Source of the DNA: Megachile rotundata
Taxonomy: Eukaryota; Arthropoda; Insecta; Hymenoptera; Megachilidae
DNA: 64,000 nucleotides
NCBI RefSeq assembly: GCF_050947335.1
Contig: NW_027473585.1
Location: 154,220 to 218,219 of the forward strand
Reading direction: 5' to 3'
Positions 38,501 through 51,654 of this stretch are shown here, piece after piece. The notes under the pieces are model-generated. The model was not told the DNA's origin. It was given only the letters and a program-made list of their open reading frames with translations, and did no database searches. The position numbers and the translations under genes are program-made. Position 1 is the first letter of the stretch. The number at the start of each line of letters is the position of its first letter.

Positions 38501-41500
38501 AATTCGTGCAAAACGAGCAAAATTGTTCGTTGTGGTGTTGAATTGTGCTCAGATAGGATAACTTAACATAACTAGATAGTACAGAGTCGAATTACAGCGG
38601 ATATGTGCGAATTAGAGGCTGAATCGTGCGAAAATGAGCATAATTCGTTCAAAACGATCAAAATTGTTCATTGTGGTGTTGAATTGTGCTCAGATAGGAT
38701 AACTTAACATAACTAGATAGTACAGAGTCGAATTACAGCGGATATGTGCGAATTAGAGGCTGAATCGTGCGAAAATGAGCATAATTCGTTCAAAACGATC
38801 AAAATTGTTCATTGTGGTGTCGAATTGTGCTCAGATAGGATAACTTAACATAACTAGATAGTACAGAGTCGAATTACAGCGGATATGTGCGAATTGGAGT
38901 CTGAATCGTGCGAAAATGAGCATAATTCGTGCAAAACGAGCAAAATTGTTCATTGTGGTGTCGAATTGTGCTCAGATAGGATAACTTAACATAACTAGAT
39001 AGTACAGAGTCGAATTACAGCGGATATGTGCGAATTAGAGGCTGAATCGTTCGAAAATGAGCAAAATTCGTTCAAAACGAGCAAAATTCGTGCAAAACGA
39101 GCAAAATTGTTCATTGTGGTGTTGAATTGTGCTCAGATAGGATAACTCAACATAACTAGATAGTACAGAGTCGAATTACAGCGGACATGTGCGAATTAGA
39201 GGCTGAATCGTTCGAAAATCAGCATAATTCGTGGAAAACGAGCAAAATTGTTCATTGTGGTGTTGAATTGTGCTCAGATAGGATAACTTAACATAACTAG
39301 ATAGTACAGAGTCGAATTACAGCGGATATGTGCGAATTAGAGGCTGAATCGTGCGAAAATGAGCATAATTCGTGCAAAACGAGCAAAATTGTTCGTTGTG
39401 GTGTTGAATTGTGCTCAGTTACTATAACTTAACATGACTAGATAGTACAGAGTCGAATTACAGCGGATATGTGCGAATTAGAGGCTGAATCGTGCGAAAA
39501 TGAGCATAATTCGTGCAAAACGAGCAAAATTGTTCGTTGTGGTGTTGAATTGTGCTCAGTTACGATAACTTAACATGACTAGATAGTACAGAGTCGAATT
39601 ACAGCGGATATGTGCGAATTAGAGGCTGAATCGTGCGAAAATGAGCATAATTCGTTCAAAACGAGCAAAATTGTTCATTGTGGTGTCGAATTGTGCTCAG
39701 ATAGGATAACTTAACATAACTAGATAGTACAGAGACGAATTACAGCGGATATGTGCGAATTAGAGGCTGAATCGTGCGAAAATGAGCATAATTCGTTCAA
39801 AACGATCAAAATTGTTCATTGTGGTGTTGAATTGTGCTCAGATAGGATAACTTAACATAACTAGATAGTACAGAGTCGAATTACAGCGGATATGTGCGAA
39901 TTAGAGGCTGAATCGTGCGAAAATGAGCATAATTCGTTCAAAACGATCAAAATTGTTCATTGTGGTGTTGAATTGTGCTAAGTTACGATAACTTAACATG
40001 ACTAGATAGTACAGAGTCGAATTACAGCGGATATGTGCGAATTAGAGTCTGAATCGTGCGAAAATGAGCATAATTCGTTCAAAACGAGCAAAATTGTTCA
40101 TTGTGGTGTCGAATTGTGCTCAGATAGGATAACTTAACATAACTAGATAGTACAGAGTCGAATTACAGCGGATATGTGCGAATTGGAGTCTGAATCGTGC
40201 GAAAATGAGCATAATTCGTGCAAAACGAGCAAAATTGTTCATTGTGGTGTCGAATTGTGCTCAGATAGGATAACTTAACATAACTAGATAGTACAGAGTC
40301 GAATTACAGCGGATATGTGCGAATTAGAGGCTGAATCGTTCGAAAATGAGCAAAATTCGTTCAAAACGAGCAAAATTCGTGCAAAACGAGCAAAATTGTT
40401 CATTGTGGTGTTGAATTGTGCTCAGATAGGATAACTCAACATAACTAGATAGTACAGAGTCGAATTACAGCGGATATGTGCGAATTAGAGGCTGAATCGT
40501 GCGAAAATGAGCATAATTCGTTCAAAACGATCAAAATTGTTCATTGTGGTGTTGAATTGTGCTCAGTTACGATAACTTAACATGACTAGATAGTACAGAG
40601 TCGAATTACAGCGGATATGTGCGAATTAGAGGCTGAATCGTGCGAAAATGAGCATAATTCGTTCAAAACGAGCAAAATTGTTCGTTGTGGTGTTGAATTG
40701 TGCTCAGATAGGATAACTTAACATAACTAGATAGTACAGAGTCGAATTACAGCGGATATCTGCGAATTAGAGGCTGAATCGTTCGAAAATGAGCAAAATT
40801 CGTTCAAAGCGAGCAAAATTCGTGCAAAACGAGCAAAATTGTTCATTGTGGTGTTGAATTGTGCTCAGATAGGATAACTTAACATAACTAGATAGTACAG
40901 AGTCGAATTACTGCGGATATGTGCGAATTAGAGGCTGAATCGTTCGAAAATGAGCAAAATTCGTTCAAAACGAGCAAAATTCGTGCAGAACGAGCAAAAT
41001 TGTTCGTTGTGGTGTTGAATTGTGCTCAGATAGGATAACTTAACATAACTAGATAGTACAGAGTCGAATTACAGCGGATATGTGCGAATTAGAGGCTGAA
41101 TCGTGCGAAAATGAGCATAATTCGTTCAAAACGATCAAAATTGTTCATTGTGGTGTTGAATTGTGCTCAGTTACGATAACTTAACATGACTAGATAGTAC
41201 AGAGTCGAATTACAGCGGATATGTGCGAATTAGAGGCTGAATCGTGCGAAAATGAGCATAATTCGTGCAAAACGAGCAAAATTGTTCATTGTGGTGTCGA
41301 ATTGTGCTCAGATAGGATAACTTAACATAACTAGATAGTACAGAGTCGAATTACAGCGGATATGTGCGAATTAGAGGCTGAATCGTACGAAAATGAGCAT
41401 AATTCGTTCAAAACGATCAAAATTGTTCATTGTGGTGTTGAATTGTGCTCAGTTACGATAACTTAACATGACTAGATAGTACAGAGTCGAATTACAGCGG

Positions 41501-42813
41501 ATATGTGCGAATTAGAGGCTGAATCGTGCGAAAATGAGCATAATTCGTGCAAAACGAGCAAAATTGTTCATTGTGGTGTCGAATTGTGCTCAGATAGGAT
41601 AACTTAACATAACTAGATAGTACAGAGTCGAATTACAGCGGATATGTGCGAATTAGAGGCTGAATCGTACGAAAATGAGCATAATTCGTTCAAAACGATC
41701 AAAATTGTTCATTGTGGTGTTGAATTGTGCTCAGTTACGATAACTTAACATGACTAGATAGTACAGAGTCGAATTACAGCGGATATGTGCGAATTAGAGG
41801 CTGAATCGTGCGAAAATGAGCATAATTCGTGCAAAACGAGCAAAATTGTTCGTTGTGGTGTTGAATTGTGCTCAGATAGGATAACTTAACATAACTAGAT
41901 AGTACAGAGTCGAATTACAGCGGATATGTGCGAATTAGAGGCTGAATCGTGCGAAAATGAGCATAATTCGTTCAAAACGATCAAAATTGTTCATTGTGGT
42001 GTTGAATTGTGCTCAGATAGGATAACTTAACATAACTAGATAGTACAGAGTCGAATTACAGCGGATATGTGCGAATTAGAGGCTGAATCGTGCGAAAATG
42101 AGCATAATTCGTTCAAAACGATCAAAATTGTTCATTGTGGTGTCGAATTGTGCTCAGATAGGATAACTTAACATAACTAGATAGTACAGAGTCGAATTAC
42201 AGCGGATATGTGCGAATTGGAGTCTGAATCGTGCGAAAATGAGCATAATTCGTGCAAAACGAGCAAAATTGTTCATTGTGGTGTCGAATTGTGCTCAGAT
42301 AGGATAACTTAACATAACTAGATAGTACAGAGTCGAATTACAGCGGATATGTGCGAATTAGAGGCTGAATCGTTCGAAAATGAGCAAAATTCGTTCAAAA
42401 CGAGCAAAATTCGTGCAAAACGAGCAAAATTGTTCATTGTGGTGTTGAATTGTGCTCAGATAGGATAACTCAACATAACTAGATAGTACAGAGTCGAATT
42501 ACAGCGGACATGTGCGAATTAGAGGCTGAATCGTTCGAAAATCAGCATAATTCGTGGAAAACGAGCAAAATTGTTCATTGTGGTGTTGAATTGTGCTCAG
42601 ATAGGATAACTTAACATAACTAGATAGTACAGAGTCGAATTACAGCGGATATGTGCGAATTAGAGGCTGAATCGTGCGAAAATGAGCATAATTCGTGCAA
42701 AACGAGCAAAATTGTTCGTTGTGGTGTTGAATTGTGCTCAGTTACTATAACTTAACATGACTAGATAGTACAGAGTCGAATTACAGCGGATATGTGCGAA
42801 TTAGAGGCTGAAT
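32524..42813 (+). repeat. Macro-repeat copy alpha, 10290 bp
   Basis: This is the first of three very large tandem copies. It starts at the long monomer 32524, which is followed by the AAAATCAGCATAATTTGTGG monomer; the same pair opens the next copy at 42814. Rare markers inside include ACTATATAGT (34041), TGTTAAATTG (about 34290 and 35176), CGAATTTCAG (35931) and GTGGTTTTG (about 36602). The offset to copy beta shifts by whole monomers (10290, 9585, 9726, 9566), so alpha has five extra monomers near 33.3-34.0 kb, lacks one that beta has near 45.4 kb, and has one extra long monomer at 36834-37315. Confidence 0.85.
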
Positions 42814-45800
42814 CGTTCGAAAATGAGCAAAATTCGTTCAAAACGAGCAAAATTCGTGCAAAACGAGCAAAATTGTTCATTGTGGTGTTGAATTGTGCTC
42901 AGATAGGATAACTCAACATAACTAGATAGTACAGAGTCGAATTACAGCGGACATGTGCGAATTAGAGGCTGAATCGTGCGAAAATCAGCATAATTTGTGG
43001 AAAACGAGCAAAATTGTTCATTGTGGTGTTGAATTGTGCTCAGATAGGATAACTTAACATAACTAGATAGTACAGAGTCGAATTACAGCGGATATGTGCG
43101 AATTAGAGGCTGAATCGTGCGAAAATGAGCATAATTCGTGCAAAACGAGCAAAATTGTTCGTTGTGGTGTTGAATTGTGCTGAGTTACTATAACTTAACA
43201 TGACTAGATAGTACAGAGTCGAATTACAGCGGATATGTGCGAATTAGAGGCTGAATCGTGCGAAAATGAGCATAATTCGTGCAAAACGAGCAAAATTGTT
43301 CGTTGTGGTGTTGAATTGTGCTCAGATAGGATAACTTAACATAACTAGATAGTACAGAGTCGAATTACAGCGGATATGTGCGAATTAGAGGCTGAATCGT
43401 GCGAAAATGAGCATAATTCGTTCAAAACGATCAAAATTGTTCATTGTGGTGTTGAATTGTGCTCAGTTACGATAACTTAACATGACTAGATAGTACAGAG
43501 TCGAATTACAGCGGATATGTGCGAATTAGAGGCTGAATCGTGCGAAAATGAGCATAATTCGTGCAAAACGAGCAAAATTGTTCATTGTGGTGTCGAATTG
43601 TGCTCAGATAGGATAACTTAACATAACTATATAGTACAGAGTCGAATTACAGCGGATATGTGCGAATTAGAGGCTGAATCGTGCGAAAATGAGCATAATT
43701 CGTGCAAAACGAGCAAAATTGTTCATTGTGGTGTGGAATTGTGCTCAGATAGGATAACATAACATAACTAGATAGTACAGAGTCTAATTACAGCGGATAT
43801 GTGCGAATTAGAGGCTGAATCGTGCGAAAATGAGCATAATTCGTGCAAAACGAGCAAAATTGTTCATTGTGGTGTTAAATTGTGCTCAGATAGGATAACT
43901 TAACATAACTAGATAGTACAGAGTCGAATTACAGCGGATATGTGCGAATTAGAGGCTGAATCGTGCGAAAATGAGCATAATTCGTGCAAAACGAGCAAAA
44001 TTGTTCATTGTGGTGTTGAATTGTGCTCAGATAGGATAACTTAACATAACTAGATAGTACAGAGACGAATTACAGCGGATATGTGCGAATTAGAGGCTGA
44101 ATCGTGCGAAAATGAGCATAATTCGTTCAAAACGATCAAAATTGTTCATTGTGGTGTTGAATTGTGCTCAGTTACGATAACTTAACATGACTAGATAGTA
44201 CAGAGTCGAATTACAGCGGATATGTGCGAATTAGAGGCTGAATCGTGCGAAAATGAGCGTAACTCGTTCAAAACGAGCAAAATTGTTCATTGTGGTGTTG
44301 AATTGTGCTCAGATAGGATAACTTAACATAACTAGATAGTACAGAGTCGAATTACAGCGGATATGTGCGAATTAGAGGCTGAATCGTGCGAAAATGAGCA
44401 TAATTCGTTCAAAACGAGCAAAATTGTTCGTTGTGGTGTTGAATTGTGCTCAGATAGGATAACTTAACATAACTAGATAGTACAGAGTCGAATTACAGCG
44501 GATATCTGCGAATTAGAGGCTGAATCGTTCGAAAATGAGCAAAATTCGTTCAAAGCGAGCAAAATTCGTGCAAAACGAGCAAAATTGTTCATTGTGGTGT
44601 TGAATTGTGCTCAGATAGGATAACTTAACATAACTAGATAGTACAGAGTCGAATTACTGCGGATATGTGCGAATTAGAGGCTGAATCGTTCGAAAATGAG
44701 CAAAATTCGTTCAAAACGAGCAAAATTCGTGCAGAACGAGCAAAATTGTTCGTTGTGGTGTTAAATTGTGCTCAGATAGGATAACTTAACATAACTAGAT
44801 AGTACAGAGTCGAATTACAGCGGATATGTGCGAATTAGAGGCTGAATCGTGCGAAAATGAGCATAATTCGTTCAAAACGATCAAAATTGTTCATTGTGGT
44901 GTTGAATTGTGCTCAGTTACGATAACTTAACATGACTAGATAGTACAGAGTCGAATTATAGCGGATATGTGCGAATTAGAGGCTGAATCGTGCGAAAATG
45001 AGCATAATTCGTGCAAAACGAGCAAAATTGTTCATTGTGGTGTCGAATTGTGCTCAGATAGGATAACTTAACATAACTAGATAGTACAGAGTCGAATTAC
45101 AGCGGATATGTGCGAATTAGAGGCTGAATCGTACGAAAATGAGCATAATTCGTTCAAAACGATCAAAATTGTTCATTGTGGTGTTGAATTGTGCTCAGTT
45201 ACGATAACTTAACATGACTAGATAGTACAGAGTCGAATTACAGCGGATATGTGCGAATTAGAGGCTGAATCGTGCGAAAATGAGCATAATTCGTGCAAAA
45301 CGAGCAAAATTGTTCGTTGTGGTGTTGAATTGTGCTCAGATAGGATAACTTAACATGACTAGATAGTACAGAGTCGAATTACAGCGGATATGTGCGAATT
45401 AGAGGCTGAATCGTGCGAAAATGAGCATAATTCGTGCAAAACGAGCAAAATTGTTCGTTGTGGTGTTGAATTGTGCTCAGATAGGATAACTTAACATAAC
45501 TAGATAGTACAGAGTCGAATTACAGCGGATATGTGCGAATTAGAGGCTGAATCGTGCGAAAATGAGCATAATTCGTGCAAAACGAGCAAAATTGTTCATT
45601 GTGGTGTTGAATTGTGCTCAGATAGGATAACTTAACATAACTAGATAGTACAGAGACGAATTTCAGCGGATATGTGCGAATTAGAGGCTGAATCGTGCGA
45701 AAATGAGCATAATTCGTTCAAAACGATCAAAATTGTTCATTGTGGTGTTGAATTGTGCTCAGTTACGATAACTTAACATGACTAGATAGTACAGAGTCGA

Positions 45801-48800
45801 ATTACAGCGGATATGTGCGAATTAGAGGCTGAATCGTTCGAAAATGAGCGTAACTCGTTCAAAACGAGCAAAATTGTTCATTGTGGTGTTGAATTGTGCT
45901 CAGATAGGATAACTTAACATAACTAGATAGTACAGAGTCGAATTACAGCGGATATGTGCGAATTAGAGGCTGAACCGTGCGAAAATGAGCATAATTCGTT
46001 CAAAACGAGCAAAATTGTTCGTTGTGGTGTTGAATTGTGCTCAGATAGGATAACTTAACATAACTAGATAGTACAGAGTCGAATTACTGCGGATATGTGC
46101 GAATTAGAGGCTGAATCGTTCGAAAATGAGCAAAATTCGTTCAAAACGAGCAAAATTCGTGCAGAACGAGCAAAATTGTTCGTAGTGGTGTTGAATTGTG
46201 CTCAGATAGGATAACGTAACATAACTAGATAGTACAGAGTCGAATTACAGCGGATATGTGCGAATTAGAGGCTGAATCGTGCGAAAATGAGCATAATTCG
46301 TTCAAAACGAGCAAAATTGTTCATTGTGGTTTTGAATTGTGCTCAGATAGGATAACTTAACATAACTAGATAGTACAGAGTCGAATTACAGCGGATATGT
46401 GCGAATTAGAGGCTGAATCGTGCGAAAATGAGCATAATTCGTTCAAAACGAGCAAAATTGTTCGTTGTGGTGTTGAATTGTGCTCAGATAGGATAACTTA
46501 ACATAACTAGATAGTACAGAGTCGAATTACAGCGGATATGTGCGAATTAGAGGCTGAATCGTTCGAAAATGAGCAAAATTCGTTCAAAACGAGCAAAATT
46601 CGTGCAAAACGAGCAAAATTGTTCATTGTGGTGTTGAATTGTGCTCAGATAGGATAACTTAACATAACTAGATAGTACAGAGTCGAATTACTGCGGATAT
46701 GTGCGAATTAGAGGCTGAATCGTTCGAAAATGAGCAAAATTCGTTCAAAACGAGCAAAATTCGTGCAGAACGAGCAAAATTGTTCGTTGTGGTGTTGAAT
46801 TGTGCTCAGATAGGATAACTTAACATAACTAGATAGTACAGAGTCGAATTACAGCGGATATGTGCGAATTAGAGGCTGAATCGTGCGAAAATGAGCATAA
46901 TTCGTTCAAAACGATCAAAATTGTTCATTGTGGTGTTGAATTGTGCTCAGTTACGATAACTTAACATGACTAGATAGTACAGAGTCGAATTACAGCGGAT
47001 ATGTGCGAATTAGAGGCTGAATCGTGCGAAAATGAGCGTAACTCGTTCAAAACGAGCAAAATTGTTCATTGTGGCGTTGAATTGTGCTCAGATAGGATAA
47101 CTTAACATAACTAGATAGTACAGAGTCGAATTACAGCGGATATGTGCGAATTAGAGGCTGAATCGTGCGAAAATGAGCATAATTCGTTCAAAACGAGCAA
47201 AATTGTTCGTTGTGGTGTTGAATTGTGCTCAGATAGGATAACTTAACATAACTAGATAGTACAGAGTCGAATTACAGCGGATATCTGCGAATTAGAGGCT
47301 GAATCGTTCGAAAATGAGCAAAATTCGTTCAAAGCGAGCAAAATTCGTGCAAAACGAGCAAAATTGTTCATTGTGGTGTTGAATTGTGCTCAGATAGGAT
47401 AACTTAACATAACTAGATAGTACAGAGTCGAATTACTGCGGATATGTGCGAATTAGAGGCTGAATCGTTCGAAAATGAGCAAAATTCGTTCAAAACGAGC
47501 AAAATTCGTGCAGAACGAGCAAAATTGTTCGTTGTGGTGTTGAATTGTGCTCAGATAGGATAACTTAACATAACTAGATAGTACAGAGTCGAATTACAGC
47601 GGATATGTGCGAATTAGAGGCTGAATCGTGCGAAAATGAGCATAATTCGTTCAAAACGATCAAAATTGTTCATTGTGGTGTTGAATTGTGCTCAGTTACG
47701 ATAACTTAACATGACTAGATAGTACAGAGTCGAATTACAGCGGATATGTGCGAATTAGAGGCTGAATCGTGCGAAAATGAGCATAATTCGTGCAAAACGA
47801 GCAAAATTGTTCATTGTGGTGTCGAATTGTGCTCAGATAGGATAACTTAACATAACTAGATAGTACAGAGTCGAATTACAGCGGATATGTGCGAATTAGA
47901 GGCTGAATCGTACGAAAATGAGCATAATTCGTTCAAAACGATCAAAATTGTTCATTGTGGTGTTGAATTGTGCTCAGTTACGATAACTTAACATGACTAG
48001 ATAGTACAGAGTCGAATTACAGCGGATATGTGCGAATTAGAGGCTGAATCGTGCGAAAATGAGCATAATTCGTGCAAAACGAGCAAAATTGTTCGTTGTG
48101 GTGTTGAATTGTGCTCAGATAGGATAACTTAACATAACTAGATAGTACAGAGTCGAATTACAGCGGATATGTGCGAATTAGAGGCTGAATCGTGCGAAAA
48201 TGAGCATAATTCGTTCAAAACGATCAAAATTGTTCATTGTGGTGTTGAATTGTGCTCAGATAGGATAACTTAACATAACTAGATAGTACAGAGTCGAATT
48301 ACAGCGGATATGTGCGAATTAGAGGCTGAATCGTGCGAAAATGAGCATAATTCGTTCAAAACGATCAAAATTGTTCATTGTGGTGTCGAATTGTGCTCAG
48401 ATAGGATAACTTAACATAACTAGATAGTACAGAGTCGAATTACAGCGGATATGTGCGAATTGGAGTCTGAATCGTGCGAAAATGAGCATAATTCGTGCAA
48501 AACGAGCAAAATTGTTCATTGTGGTGTCGAATTGTGCTCAGATAGGATAACTTAACATAACTAGATAGTACAGAGTCGAATTACAGCGGATATGTGCGAA
48601 TTAGAGGCTGAATCGTTCGAAAATGAGCAAAATTCGTTCAAAACGAGCAAAATTCGTGCAAAACGAGCAAAATTGTTCATTGTGGTGTTGAATTGTGCTC
48701 AGATAGGATAACTCAACATAACTAGATAGTACAGAGTCGAATTACAGCGGACATGTGCGAATTAGAGGCTGAATCGTTCGAAAATCAGCATAATTCGTGG

Positions 48801-51654
48801 AAAACGAGCAAAATTGTTCATTGTGGTGTTGAATTGTGCTCAGATAGGATAACTTAACATAACTAGATAGTACAGAGTCGAATTACAGCGGATATGTGCG
48901 AATTAGAGGCTGAATCGTGCGAAAATGAGCATAATTCGTGCAAAACGAGCAAAATTGTTCGTTGTGGTGTTGAATTGTGCTCAGTTACTATAACTTAACA
49001 TGACTAGATAGTACAGAGTCGAATTACAGCGGATATGTGCGAATTAGAGGCTGAATCGTGCGAAAATGAGCATAATTCGTGCAAAACGAGCAAAATTGTT
49101 CGTTGTGGTGTTGAATTGTGCTCAGTTACGATAACTTAACATGACTAGATAGTACAGAGTCGAATTACAGCGGATATGTGCGAATTAGAGGCTGAATCGT
49201 GCGAAAATGAGCATAATTCGTTCAAAACGAGCAAAATTGTTCATTGTGGTGTCGAATTGTGCTCAGATAGGATAACTTAACATAACTAGATAGTACAGAG
49301 ACGAATTACAGCGGATATGTGCGAATTAGAGGCTGAATCGTGCGAAAATGAGCATAATTCGTTCAAAACGATCAAAATTGTTCATTGTGGTGTTGAATTG
49401 TGCTCAGATAGGATAACTTAACATAACTAGATAGTACAGAGTCGAATTACAGCGGATATGTGCGAATTAGAGGCTGAATCGTGCGAAAATGAGCATAATT
49501 CGTTCAAAACGATCAAAATTGTTCATTGTGGTGTTGAATTGTGCTAAGTTACGATAACTTAACATGACTAGATAGTACAGAGTCGAATTACAGCGGATAT
49601 GTGCGAATTAGAGTCTGAATCGTGCGAAAATGAGCATAATTCGTTCAAAACGAGCAAAATTGTTCATTGTGGTGTCGAATTGTGCTCAGATAGGATAACT
49701 TAACATAACTAGATAGTACAGAGTCGAATTACAGCGGATATGTGCGAATTGGAGTCTGAATCGTGCGAAAATGAGCATAATTCGTGCAAAACGAGCAAAA
49801 TTGTTCATTGTGGTGTCGAATTGTGCTCAGATAGGATAACTTAACATAACTAGATAGTACAGAGTCGAATTACAGCGGATATGTGCGAATTAGAGGCTGA
49901 ATCGTTCGAAAATGAGCAAAATTCGTTCAAAACGAGCAAAATTCGTGCAAAACGAGCAAAATTGTTCATTGTGGTGTTGAATTGTGCTCAGATAGGATAA
50001 CTCAACATAACTAGATAGTACAGAGTCGAATTACAGCGGATATGTGCGAATTAGAGGCTGAATCGTGCGAAAATGAGCATAATTCGTTCAAAACGATCAA
50101 AATTGTTCATTGTGGTGTTGAATTGTGCTCAGTTACGATAACTTAACATGACTAGATAGTACAGAGTCGAATTACAGCGGATATGTGCGAATTAGAGGCT
50201 GAATCATGCGAAAATGAGCATAATTCGTTCAAAACGAGCAAAATTGTTCGTTGTGGTGTTGAATTGTGCTCAGATAGGATAACTTAACATAACTAGATAG
50301 TACAGAGTCGAATTACAGCGGATATCTGCGAATTAGAGGCTGAATCGTTCGAAAATGAGCAAAATTCGTTCAAAGCGAGCAAAATTCGTGCAAAACGAGC
50401 AAAATTGTTCATTGTGGTGTTGAATTGTGCTCAGATAGGATAACTTAACGTAACTAGATAGTACAGAGTCGAATTACTGCGGATATGTGCGAATTAGAGG
50501 CTGAATCGTTCGAAAATGAGCAAAATTCGTTCAAAACGAGCAAAATTCGTGCAGAACGAGCAAAATTGTTCGTTGTGGTGTTGAATTGTGCTCAGATAGG
50601 ATAACTTAACATAACTAGATAGTACAGAGTCGAATTACAGCGGATATGTGCGAATTAGAGGCTGAATCGTGCGAAAATGAGCATAATTCGTTCAAAACGA
50701 TCAAAATTGTTCATTGTGGTGTTGAATTGTGCTCAGTTACGATAACTTAACATGACTAGATAGTACAGAGTCGAATTACAGCGGATATGTGCGAATTAGA
50801 GGCTGAATCGTGCGAAAATGAGCATAATTCGTGCAAAACGAGCAAAATTGTTCATTGTGGTGTCGAATTGTGCTCAGATAGGATAACTTAACATAACTAG
50901 ATAGTACAGAGTCGAATTACAGCGGATATGTGCGAATTAGAGGCTGAATCGTACGAAAATGAGCATAATTCGTTCAAAACGATCAAAATTGTTCATTGTG
51001 GTGTTGAATTGTGCTCAGTTACGATAACTTAACATGACTAGATAGTACAGAGTCGAATTACAGCGGATATGTGCGAATTAGAGGCTGAATCGTGCGAAAA
51101 TGAGCATAATTCGTGCAAAACGAGCAAAATTGTTCGTTGTGGTGTTGAATTGTGCTCAGATAGGATAACTTAACATAACTAGATAGTACAGAGTCGAATT
51201 ACAGCGGATATGTGCGAATTAGAGGCTGAATCGTGCGAAAATGAGCATAATTCGTTCAAAACGATCAAAATTGTTCATTGTGGTGTTGAATTGTGCTCAG
51301 ATAGGATAACTTAACATAACTAGATAGTACAGAGTCGAATTACAGCGGATATGTGCGAATTAGAGGCTGAATCGTGCGAAAATGAGCATAATTCGTTCAA
51401 AACGATCAAAATTGTTCATTGTGGTGTCGAATTGTGCTCAGATAGGATAACTTAACATAACTAGATAGTACAGAGTCGAATTACAGCGGATATGTGCGAA
51501 TTGGAGTCTGAATCGTGCGAAAATGAGCATAATTCGTGCAAAACGAGCAAAATTGTTCATTGTGGTGTCGAATTGTGCTCAGATAGGATAACTTAACATA
51601 ACTAGATAGTACAGAGTCGAATTACAGCGGATATGTGCGAATTAGAGGCTGAAT
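42814..51654 (+). repeat. Macro-repeat copy beta, 8841 bp
   Basis: It carries the markers of alpha in the same order: ACTATATAGT at 43626, TGTTAAATTG at about 43875 and 44761, and CGAATTTCAG at 45657. Its first 3.9 kb is matched by copy gamma at a constant offset of 8841 bp with only a few differences. Within it, three segments of about 3 kb are marked by TTCAAAGCGAGC at 44549, 47328 and 50369. These match 34964, 37762 and 40803 of alpha. Confidence 0.87.
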